The notes under the pieces: model-generated
Seen by the model: the letters and a program-made list of their open reading frames with translations, nothing else
The model's database searches: none
What the model was told of the DNA's origin: nothing
Shown here: positions 1-6,075 of the stretch, one piece after another
Layout of the letters: each line of letters begins with the position of its first letter
Numbering within the stretch: the stretch's first letter is position 1
Assembly (NCBI GenBank): GCA_964493945.1
Contig: CAZBQG010000069.1
Coordinates: 1-17,543, forward strand
Length of the DNA: 17,543 nt
Reading direction: 5' to 3'
Source of the DNA: CAZBQG01 sp964493945
GTDB lineage: Bacteria > Pseudomonadota > Alphaproteobacteria > Rhodospirillales > UBA2165
Position numbers and translations under genes: made by a program

Positions 1-149
1 TAAGCCCCGCACGTCGCCGGGCCTGCATCGATAAGGTGCTTGGCAAGGTGGCGGTACCGCCGTCCGGCCCCAGAAACCACCGTTCCAATGGATCATAGGC
101 CGGTCATGCACTAACATTCAACCTGGACCACTCAATGGGGGGAGGACCA
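1..149. mobile_element. Possible decayed right end of an IS3-family (IS2/IS51-like) insertion sequence
   Basis: The stretch around 109-149 reads, on the minus strand, as a C-rich tip starting TGGTCCTCCCCCC followed by a TTGAGTGGTCCAGG-type block. This resembles terminal inverted repeats of IS2/IS51-group elements as I remember them. No transposase C-terminus can be read in 1-110: all three forward frames are stopped or show no DDE-type sequence. If real, this is only an IS tip or a relic, with the outer boundary near 149. The other end and any target duplication lie outside the window. The call rests on recalled motif similarity alone. Confidence 0.3.
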
Positions 150-220
150 CGCGAAAGTCCGAGATAGCCATGGACGTGCCGTGCGCGGCCGGGGAAAAGC
201 ACGATGGAAACGTGTCGCGT

Positions 221-241
221 TGGGCACCCAATGGGCACCCA
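221..241. repeat. Short tandem direct repeat (TGGGCACCCA twice)
   Basis: TGGGCACCCA occurs at 221-230 and again at 232-241, giving an 11-bp tandem period. Each copy is a small dyad (TGGG/CCCA). It sits between the possible IS tip and the sRNA terminator. I see no gene, promoter or other structure in 150-245. Confidence 0.6.
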
Positions 242-243
242 GA

Positions 244-277
244 TTAAAAAAAGGCCGGGAACCCTGAGGTTCCCGGC
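244..277 (-). terminator. Rho-independent terminator of the sRNA
   Basis: A perfect 10-bp stem (254-263 with 268-277, arm GCCGGGAACC) closes a 4-nt loop. On the minus strand it is followed by C and seven T residues (246-252). Orientation and T-tract make it a minus-strand terminator. It would also catch read-through from the lsrB-trxB operon. Confidence 0.88.
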
Positions 278-379
278 AAGTCTAACAGGGAGGCTTCACG
301 TCTGGGAGACGTAGGGTCCGAAGACCCCTCGTTCCAGTCCGAAGACCAGAACTGCATGACGCCCTAAGCGTCATTGCGT
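246..379 (-). ncRNA. abcR: AbcR-like (alpha-r15 family) trans-acting small RNA
   Basis: The minus strand can fold into a chain of hairpins ending in an intrinsic terminator. Seen in order (plus coordinates): a 7-bp stem 356-362/368-374; a 9-bp stem 331-339/344-352 with a UUCG loop; a 5-bp stem 314-318/323-327 with another UUCG loop; a stem 298-302/308-312 that displays UCCCA in its loop; a second C-rich segment CCUCCCUG (286-293); then the terminator. Two exposed CUCCC anti-Shine-Dalgarno motifs before a strong terminator are the hallmark of AbcR sRNAs, Hfq-dependent repressors of ABC-transporter and other mRNAs. In Rhizobiales abcR genes lie beside lsrB/vtlR, as here, and VtlR/LsrB activates an abcR gene there. 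The 5' end is inferred from a -10-like TAAATT (386-391) and may be off by some bases. Only one copy is visible, whereas many species have two. Confidence 0.72.
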
Positions 380-385
380 GACTTT

Positions 386-429
386 AATTTAGGCATCTTT
401 ATGTCTATTTGCCAGTGATATAATGGCAA
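386..429 (-). promoter_or_regulatory. Putative sRNA promoter with LysR-type dyad (LsrB/VtlR site candidate)
   Basis: On the minus strand a -10-like TAAATT (391 down to 386) lies 17 bp downstream of TGGCAA (414 down to 409). TGGCAA is a poor -35 and forms one arm of a perfect dyad, TTGCCA-N9-TGGCAA, spanning 409-429. A weak -35 overlapped by an interrupted palindrome is typical of a promoter activated by a LysR-type regulator. The only LysR gene in view ends 43 bp away. That LsrB binds here is inference, supported by known VtlR/LsrB control of abcR genes in Rhizobiales. Confidence 0.5.
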
Positions 430-471
430 GGCCGGTATGCGTAAATTGCATATCTATCTTATCTTGTTGAT

Positions 472-1389
472 TTAGTGGTGTTTTTTGTGATCTTTGCGGA
501 ATTCCACAACTTTTCTGACCATGAAATCGCGCAGTGCGGCTATCCTGGCCGAGCTTCGCAGCTCTTCCGCATAGACGAAATAGACATCGGTTGCCGGGCT
601 TTGCAATTCGGGCAGAATGCGCACCAGCCGGTCCGAGTTTACCTCGAAAAAGTCGGGCAGGGCGCCCAGGCCCAGCCCGCTCTGCACCGCCCGGTAGATG
701 CCATATATGTTGTTGACCTGTAAGACCGGCTGGCGCGGTCTGTCCGGGCGGGCGCCGGCATCCATGATGAAATTCAGGGCCGGCGTCTGGGGCAGATCAT
801 CGCTATGCTCTTCGCCAAAGGTAATGATCCGGTGTTCGTCCAGCTCTTCGGGGCTGTTGGGCACGCCGTGGCGCTTGATGTAATCGGGCGAGGCATAGAC
901 ATTGTGGTGAAATTCCATCAAATGGCGCTGAATAAGGTCGGGCTGGCGCGGCAGAGTGAGGCGGATGGCCACATCGGCTTCGCGCATGGACAGGTCCAGA
1001 TCGCTGTTATCGAGCACGATGGAGACGGCGATATCCGGATAATGTTCCAAAAACTCCTTGATTCTGGGGGTCAGCCAGACCGACCCGAAGCCGACCGAGG
1101 TAGAAATCTTCAAGGGCCCCCGGGGCAATTCCCGGTTTTCGTTGATGCGTGCCTCGGTCATGGCCAGGCGATGCACCAGATCATGGGCCGTGCCGTAAAG
1201 ATCCTCGCCCTGTTCGGTCAGGATCAGGCCCCTGGCATGGCGGTGAAACAAGGGCACATTGAGGCTTTTCTCCAGTGCCCCCACCTGGCGGCTGATGGCC
1301 GATTGGCTCAAATTCAGGGCCTCGCCCGCATGGGTGAAGCTGCCCGCCTCGGCGACGGCGTGAAAGATGCGAACCTTGTCCCAATCCAT
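472..1389 (-). CDS. lsrB: LysR-family transcriptional regulator, LsrB/VtlR type
   Basis: A 305-residue DNA-binding regulator. The N-terminal winged helix-turn-helix (about residues 1-60, opening MDWDKVRIFHAVAEAGSF, with a LSQSAISRQV recognition helix) is followed by a PBP2-type effector domain (about 90-295). The RHARGLILTEQGE segment and the MDWDKVRIFH start match the LsrB/VtlR group known from Sinorhizobium, Agrobacterium and Brucella. The start at ATG 1389 is chosen because GGAG lies 10 nt upstream. An upstream TTG at 1422 would only add 11 unconserved residues. The gene follows trxB by 54 bp on the same strand, so the two are probably cotranscribed. The AbcR-like sRNA lies just downstream. 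The protein contains no cysteine, unlike characterised LsrB proteins described as thiol redox sensors. The tail is Lys/His-rich. Confidence 0.88.
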   Translation of the reverse strand: MDWDKVRIFHAVAEAGSFTHAGEALNLSQSAISRQVGALEKSLNVPLFHRHARGLILTEQGEDLYGTAHDLVHRLAMTEARINENRELPRGPLKISTSVGFGSVWLTPRIKEFLEHYPDIAVSIVLDNSDLDLSMREADVAIRLTLPRQPDLIQRHLMEFHHNVYASPDYIKRHGVPNSPEELDEHRIITFGEEHSDDLPQTPALNFIMDAGARPDRPRQPVLQVNNIYGIYRAVQSGLGLGALPDFFEVNSDRLVRILPELQSPATDVYFVYAEELRSSARIAALRDFMVRKVVEFRKDHKKHH

Positions 1390-1397
1390 AATAATTT

Positions 1398-1428
1398 CAC
1401 TCCAAAGAGTGTTTTTGGCCAAAGAGTG
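1398..1428 (-). promoter_or_regulatory. Overlapping direct repeat and palindromes in the lsrB leader
   Basis: The 10-mer CCAAAGAGTG is present at 1402-1411 with its last bases in the dyad CACTC-CAAA-GAGTG (1398-1411), and again at 1419-1428, a 17-bp period. TTTGGCCAAA (1414-1423) is a perfect palindrome bridging the two. The cluster fills the trxB-lsrB gap and includes the lsrB ribosome binding site. It could be an autoregulatory operator or an mRNA structure masking the Shine-Dalgarno. No function is proven by sequence. Confidence 0.4.
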
Positions 1429-1443
1429 CCTTATTGCGCCGCC

Positions 1444-2412
1444 TTATTCCGCCGCTTGGGCCGGAGCCTGCTCGGCCAGATACCGTTCGGCCTCAAGGGC
1501 CGCCATGCAACCCGTGCCCGCCGCCGTCACGGCCTGGCGGAACTTGTTGTCCTGAACGTCACCGGCGGCAAAGACGCCTTCGATCCCGGTCTGCGTGCTG
1601 TCGGGCTTGGTGATCAGATAGCCTTCCCCGTCCATTTCCAATTGTCCGGTGAACAGCTCCGTGTTGGGGGTGTGTCCGATGGCGACGAAAACGCCGGAAA
1701 GCTCAATATCGCGGCATTCATCCGTGTTTACGTCCCTGAGGCGCATTCCGTTGACGCCGGAGATGGCGCCCTCCGTATCGCCCAGCACCTGGTCCAACAC
1801 CTGGTTCCAGAGCACTTCCACCTTGTCATTGGCCAAAAGCTGATCGCTCAGCATCTTTTCGGCGCGGAGCGCATCGCGGCGATGGACCAGATAAACCCGG
1901 CTCGCATGATGGGTCAGATAGAGCGCTTCCTCGACGGCCGTATTGCCGCCGCCGATCACCGCCACTTCTTTTCCCCGGTAGAAAAAACCGTCACAGGTGG
2001 CGCAGGCCGAAACCCCGAAGCCCTTGAATTTCTCCTCGCTCTCCAAGCCCAGCCAGCGGGCCTGCGCGCCGGTTCCGATGATCAGCACATCGGCGCTGTA
2101 GGTATCGCCGGAATCGCCTTCCAGCCGGAAGGGGCGCTGGCTTAGATCGGCCTTGGTGATCACATCGGCGATCATGCGCGTGCCCACCTTTTCGGCCTGG
2201 GCCTGCATCTGTTCCATAAGCCAGGGGCCCTGGATGGTTTCAGCGAAGCCCGGAAAATTTTCCACATCCGTGGTGATGGTCATCTGCCCGCCCGGCTGAA
2301 TCCCGTGCACCAACAGCGGCTCCAGGCCGGCGCGGGATGTGTAAATGCCGGCCGTCAAACCCGCGGCCCCCGACCCCAGGATAAGAACTTTGCTGTGATG
2401 GTTTTCCGCCAT
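1444..2412 (-). CDS. trxB: Thioredoxin-disulfide reductase
   Basis: A 322-residue cytosolic flavoenzyme that uses NADPH to reduce thioredoxin. Visible are the FAD-binding GSGAAG (residues 13-18), the GIQPGGQ segment, the redox-active CATC (137-140), the NADPH-binding GGGNTA (154-159), the HRRD pair of arginines (177-180) that grip the 2'-phosphate, and the C-terminal FAD motif FAAGDVQD. Length and motif order are those of normal low-molecular-weight bacterial TrxB. ATG 2412 is chosen because it opens directly onto the Rossmann strand and has GGAG upstream, though with a long 12-nt spacer. A TTG at 2430 is the alternative. The gene is divergent from the Lrp/AsnC gene and upstream of lsrB. Confidence 0.96.
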   Translation of the reverse strand: MAENHHSKVLILGSGAAGLTAGIYTSRAGLEPLLVHGIQPGGQMTITTDVENFPGFAETIQGPWLMEQMQAQAEKVGTRMIADVITKADLSQRPFRLEGDSGDTYSADVLIIGTGAQARWLGLESEEKFKGFGVSACATCDGFFYRGKEVAVIGGGNTAVEEALYLTHHASRVYLVHRRDALRAEKMLSDQLLANDKVEVLWNQVLDQVLGDTEGAISGVNGMRLRDVNTDECRDIELSGVFVAIGHTPNTELFTGQLEMDGEGYLITKPDSTQTGIEGVFAAGDVQDNKFRQAVTAAGTGCMAALEAERYLAEQAPAQAAE

Positions 2413-2516
2413 GGCTTCAATTTTCTCCAAAGAATCCTCTGGTAAAGATAGAAATCGCCGGGCTGGGGCGCAAGCCGTGGCGGTGGGTAAAATCCTGTTT
2501 TAAGAATACCTATTCC

Positions 2517-2555
2517 TAATATTATTGCGTGGCGTCAATTTCGGTAATAATATTG
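2517..2555 (+). promoter_or_regulatory. AT-rich dyad and candidate promoter between trxB and the Lrp/AsnC gene
   Basis: AATATTATT (2518-2526) and its exact reverse complement AATAATATT (2546-2554) face each other 28 bp apart. Both are followed by GCG on the plus strand. A plausible plus-strand promoter overlaps them: TTGCGT (2525-2530), a 17-bp spacer, TAATAT (2548-2553). Lrp/AsnC proteins bind AT-rich imperfect dyads and usually control their own gene, so this may be the operator for both divergent genes. I found no convincing trxB promoter. Confidence 0.45.
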
Positions 2556-2614
2556 CGTTCAAAGGCCTGCTGGCAGGTCAGGGCGGGGTTTAATACCAAT
2601 TGGGAGCCGTTTGG

Positions 2615-3106
2615 ATGAACCAGGTCAAGCTCGATCAGATTGATCGCCGCATCCTTCGGGAATTACAGGCCGACGGGCGCATCACCAATGTGGAATTGGC
2701 GCGCCGCATAGGCATTTCGGCACCGCCCTGCCTGCGCCGGGTGCGCGCCCTGGAAGAAGCCGGCTATATTCTGGGCTTTTACGCCGATCTGGCACCGGAC
2801 ATGCTGGGTTTCAACGTGACTATTTTTGCCCAAGTCGGGCTGGCCAGCCAGGCCGAACCGGATCTGGTGGCCTTCGAGACGTTGATTGGCGGCTGGCCCG
2901 AAGTGCGCGAATGCCACATGCTGGCCGGCGAGGCCGACTTCCTGCTCAAGGTGGTGGCCCTGGATTGGGAAAGCTATCAGAAATTTCTGACCACCAAACT
3001 GACCGCCGCGCCCAATGTGGAACATGTGAAATCGGCCCTCACCATCCGGGCATCCAAGCGCGAGGCGGGCGTGCCCGTGGACTTGGAGGACGAGGACGGA
3101 AGTTAG
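2615..3106 (+). CDS. Lrp/AsnC-family transcriptional regulator
   Basis: A 163-residue regulator with the standard two-part layout. Residues 1-60 form a helix-turn-helix (LDQIDRRILRELQADGRIT, then the ELARRIGISAPPCLRRVRAL recognition region). Residues 65-140 form the RAM/AsnC ligand-binding and oligomerisation domain, with the typical CHMLAGEADFLLKV strand-turn. The ATG at 2615 is supported by GGGAG at 2602-2606 with an 8-nt spacer. A TTG at 2600 would place the Shine-Dalgarno inside the gene. An acidic tail (DLEDEDG) ends the protein. The stop overlaps the convergent acyltransferase-hydrolase gene by 3 bp. In alphaproteobacteria an Lrp-like gene next to trxB and lsrB is a recurring arrangement. 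The ligand, perhaps an amino acid, cannot be told from sequence. Confidence 0.92.
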   Translation: MNQVKLDQIDRRILRELQADGRITNVELARRIGISAPPCLRRVRALEEAGYILGFYADLAPDMLGFNVTIFAQVGLASQAEPDLVAFETLIGGWPEVRECHMLAGEADFLLKVVALDWESYQKFLTTKLTAAPNVEHVKSALTIRASKREAGVPVDLEDEDGS

Positions 3107-5385
3107 CTGCCCTCGCCGCTCAATCCGGTCAGGAAGTCCAGCAGCCTCTCGTGGGTATCGCCCACATCATCGGCGACGATGCCGTGATTTGCTGCCTCGA
3201 TCATATGCAGAATCTTGGGTGCGCGGTCGAGTTTTTCCATGATCAGAACAGCACTTTCCGGATCCACCACCGGATCATTGCTGCCCTGGATGACGCAGAC
3301 GGGAACGGTGATTTCTGGTAATTCGTCTTCCATCCGGCTGACCAGCAGGCGCAGCTCTTGCAGGCCATGGAGCGGCATGCTCTGGTAATTGATGTGGGGG
3401 TGCTCGGTGTTGCTGTCCAGGAACGGCTTGACGCCTTCGCTGGAAGACGCCCAACGGGTCAGGCGGTTGACGCCATCGATCAGGGGCACGAACATCATGT
3501 TTTTGTCGCGGAATTTAAGGGGCGTGGAAATGGCCGCGATGCCGGCCAGCCCGGCCAGCGTCTCGGCTCCCAGCAACAGGCACAAGGCGCCGCCGGCGGA
3601 AAAGCCCACCAGGCAAATGCGCTCGGCATGGGCCTGAAGGATGCGGTAGCCGGCTCGGAGTGAGGCCAGCCATTCCTCCCATTCCCGGTCGCGCAAATCC
3701 CAAGGTGATGTGCCGTGTCCCTTGAGCCGCACACCCATCACCGGATGGCCGGCCCCGGCAACCTTTTCGGCCAGACCTTTCATTTCGGCGGGCGATGCCA
3801 GAAATCCATGGACCATGAGTACGCCCAATCCGTTATTGGTTTCCGGCAGCATCAAATAAGGTTCGGCACTTTCCGTTGCAGTTTCGCGGGTGTTGATTTC
3901 TTCTTCCCCGGGCCCGGTATAAAGCTCCCGGTCGCATTTCAGGGCGCGCAGCTCATCATCCAGGAAATGCCCGGCCAGGTCCGTATCCGCCAGTTCCGGC
4001 GCCTCTAAAGTCGCTTCCTCCACGGCCTTGCCTACACCCCTGATGGGCGCCACTTCATTGGCATAAACCAGGATGGGATTTTCCAGCCTGATTTCATGGA
4101 ACTCCCGTTCCTCGCAAAGTTTAGGCAGGAATGTGATGCAATCCCCTTCGCATGAAATCAGCCCGGTCTGCTCGCCCAGCCCGAAAAAGCGGTCCAGGTT
4201 GGAGTTTTGCCGCCCCAAGATACCGGCATAGCCGTCCGGATTTCCGAGACTGTCATGAAGATGGATTAGGGGGTCGCGCTGCACCTTTTTGAGGGCCAGA
4301 TAAAGAGCCTTATTGAAAAACTCCTTGCTCACCTCGGTCTGCTCCCGGTCGATCAGGCCCATGATCAGGCGCGACGCGATATGGCTTAGATTGACGGTGA
4401 CGCCCCCGTACATGGCCTCCATGGCACTGTCGCGCAGCCGCATGGTCTGGCGGCGCATATAGCGGGCGAACAGCCGCTCATCCCATTCCGGAGCGTCGCG
4501 CCTGAGACTGAACAGATCGTCGAGCGAATTGACCCGGCGGAATACCTGGTTCAGTAAAAACCGTTCCCACCAATGCCATTTGATGTTGGGCGGAATGGCG
4601 GTGCCCAGGCGGATATCCATATCCGTATCCTTGAGGAGGATATTGCCCTCGATCAGCAATTCCTCGACAAAGCGCTTCCCGATCCCCTTGGAGAAAAGCT
4701 CCATACCCTTGCGCAGGATATTGTCGGTGATGCGGATGGGATAGAAGGTGATGTTGGCTGGGATGATCGTGGTCGGTTGGCGGGCGGCGGCCAGAAGGGT
4801 CTCGGTCCCGTCCAGGTCCAGCGCCTTGACCCAGCGCTGGAGACGCGCCTCTTCGCCCGCCGCGTGGACCGACAGGATACGTTTCTTGAAGGCTTCCAGG
4901 GTGAGGGCGATGACCGCCGCCCCCCGGTGATGTTTGCGTTGGGTCTCGGAGGTGGGCGAGAAAATGGAATAACGGCCCTCTTCGTCCAGCACCTTGCGGT
5001 CCTTGATCATGCCGCCTTCGGGGAACACCACCACCTTGCGCCCGCGCAATATTTCGGCGGCCAGAAAGGACAACAGATGGGGATGGTCGTTGGGCACGGC
5101 GCCGACGCTGTAGAGAAATTTTGTGAAGCGGTCATCCTCTTCGCCGAAAAATTCCGACGATGCGACGGAGCGGCAATAGGCGCCGGTTTCGCGGTGGATC
5201 AGATATTGGGGAATGATGGTTTCGAAACGGGCGAAATGGTTGAACAGGAATATCTGGCCGTCCCCGGCCCGGGCCTGATCCTGATGCAGCTTGATGCTTA
5301 CCTTCAGGCGCTTTTCCAGCACCACAAAGATGCGCACACACAAATCATAATTGCCGGTGATGTCCAGATTAGCGCCGTCATCCAT
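3103..5385 (-). CDS. Acyltransferase (PlsB/PlsC-like)-alpha/beta-hydrolase fusion protein
   Basis: A 760-residue two-domain lipid enzyme. The N-terminal part resembles glycerolipid acyltransferases: NHFARFET at about 49-56 takes the place of the catalytic NHX4D block (here H50 and E55, so HX4E), and FPEGGMIKDRK at 121-131 matches the substrate-binding PEG block. A helical linker of unclear function follows. The C-terminal part (about 520-760) is an alpha/beta hydrolase near carboxylesterase/monoacylglycerol lipase types, with oxyanion HGF (526-528), nucleophile in GFSAG (Ser596), Asp704 in GSNDP and His734 in ANHG, so the triad is complete. No signal peptide is seen, and the protein probably works at the cytoplasmic face of the membrane. 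ATG 5385 has AAGG 8 nt upstream; GTG 5394 is an alternative start. It lies downstream of the pagL-like gene. Acyl substrate and head group are unknown. Confidence 0.82.
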   Translation of the reverse strand: MDDGANLDITGNYDLCVRIFVVLEKRLKVSIKLHQDQARAGDGQIFLFNHFARFETIIPQYLIHRETGAYCRSVASSEFFGEEDDRFTKFLYSVGAVPNDHPHLLSFLAAEILRGRKVVVFPEGGMIKDRKVLDEEGRYSIFSPTSETQRKHHRGAAVIALTLEAFKKRILSVHAAGEEARLQRWVKALDLDGTETLLAAARQPTTIIPANITFYPIRITDNILRKGMELFSKGIGKRFVEELLIEGNILLKDTDMDIRLGTAIPPNIKWHWWERFLLNQVFRRVNSLDDLFSLRRDAPEWDERLFARYMRRQTMRLRDSAMEAMYGGVTVNLSHIASRLIMGLIDREQTEVSKEFFNKALYLALKKVQRDPLIHLHDSLGNPDGYAGILGRQNSNLDRFFGLGEQTGLISCEGDCITFLPKLCEEREFHEIRLENPILVYANEVAPIRGVGKAVEEATLEAPELADTDLAGHFLDDELRALKCDRELYTGPGEEEINTRETATESAEPYLMLPETNNGLGVLMVHGFLASPAEMKGLAEKVAGAGHPVMGVRLKGHGTSPWDLRDREWEEWLASLRAGYRILQAHAERICLVGFSAGGALCLLLGAETLAGLAGIAAISTPLKFRDKNMMFVPLIDGVNRLTRWASSSEGVKPFLDSNTEHPHINYQSMPLHGLQELRLLVSRMEDELPEITVPVCVIQGSNDPVVDPESAVLIMEKLDRAPKILHMIEAANHGIVADDVGDTHERLLDFLTGLSGEGS

Positions 5386-5479
5386 GGGCTGCACCTTGGC
5401 TGCTTAGCTTCCCGGGGCCGCCTCATTCCCCAGGCGCCTAATTTAGTCCTAATTGCCGCCTTTCGGGATAACAATCGGG

Positions 5480-5989
5480 CTATTTGCTAAACAGGCCGTC
5501 CATGGGCAGGGAATAATAAAGGGTCAGCAGCTCGGTGCCCGGATTATTGTTGGAAATGGAGGCGTTGGACAGATGGTGCACCGCCACGCCCAGGCGTGAA
5601 CGGTCGTCAAACCGATAGGCGATTTCAATTCCAGAGCGGAATTCAAGCGCATGGCCCAGATCCTTGCCGTCGGTTCCCTTCCAATAAAGGCTGGGCGCGA
5701 AATTGGGCGTGACCACCAGGCGTTTCCCGAAAAAAATGTCCATGAGGACGCCAACATATAAGTCGCCCCCCCGGTCCCCATTCATCATGAACCCGCCAAA
5801 AGGCTTAAGGGAAAAATATTTTTTGTCTAACCTGTATTCGATGACACCCATGCCGGTGGTCTTGTTGTCATTAAAATCGAAAAGACCGCCTCCGACGGTA
5901 AGAAAGTCGGGATCGTCGGCACGCGCCTGCATGGGCGCGGCGGCAAGGCCGAACATAAAAAACAACAAAACCATTGTCCGCTTTATCAC
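5480..5989 (-). CDS. pagL: Lipid A 3-O-deacylase, PagL family (acyloxyacyl hydrolase)
   Basis: A 169-residue outer-membrane beta-barrel enzyme predicted to remove the 3-O-acyl chain of lipid A. A signal peptide is evident (positive MIKR, a hydrophobic core, cleavage after ARA at about residue 24). The mature part has alternating strands and ends near aromatic residues (LYYSLPMDGLF). The catalytic signature is clear: HHLSNASISNNNPGTE gives His139, Ser141, Asn142 and Glu153. The His-x-Ser pair and 12-residue Ser-to-Glu spacing match the P. aeruginosa PagL triad. A GTG start at 5989 is preferred because GGAAG lies 8 nt upstream; ATG 5974 would cut the positive n-region of the signal. It is 86 bp from the operon upstream, with its own possible promoter, and about 94 bp from the acyltransferase-hydrolase gene. 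Confidence 0.87.
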   Translation of the reverse strand: MIKRTMVLLFFMFGLAAAPMQARADDPDFLTVGGGLFDFNDNKTTGMGVIEYRLDKKYFSLKPFGGFMMNGDRGGDLYVGVLMDIFFGKRLVVTPNFAPSLYWKGTDGKDLGHALEFRSGIEIAYRFDDRSRLGVAVHHLSNASISNNNPGTELLTLYYSLPMDGLFSK

Positions 5990-6022
5990 GATCTTTTCTT
6001 CCAGGTGACGAACGGAACGGGC

Positions 6023-6050
6023 ATCTTAAGGTTTCAGGCCTGGGATGCAA
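6023..6050 (-). promoter_or_regulatory. Candidate promoter for the pagL-like gene
   Basis: On the minus strand TTGCAT (6050-6045) and TAAGAT (6028-6023) are separated by 16 bp. They would start transcription near 6016 and give a leader of about 27 nt before the GTG. The -35 is weak. No terminator is visible after the upstream gene, so read-through is also possible. Confidence 0.32.
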
Positions 6051-6075
6051 CGAATTTAACGTTTGCGTCCCCTCC

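Noticed and set aside
221..241. Tandem TGGGCACCCA as a phage or island attachment site
   Set aside because: No integrase, tRNA end or second distant copy is visible in the window; kept only as a short repeat.
356..374. 7-bp hairpin as a terminator for lsrB
   Set aside because: No T-tract follows it on the minus strand, and it fits better as the 5' hairpin of the sRNA.
805..2145. Plus-strand open frame (446 codons) opposite lsrB and trxB
   Set aside because: Antisense to two clear genes and lacks domains or a start signal.
5395..5479. Promoter or terminator between the pagL-like and fusion genes
   Set aside because: A TTGTTA-like box exists on the minus strand but lacks a convincing -10 at proper spacing, and no stem with a T-tract is present.
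4573..5490. Plus-strand open frame (305 codons) opposite the acyltransferase domain
   Set aside because: The minus strand carries the acyltransferase motifs; this frame is compositional shadow.
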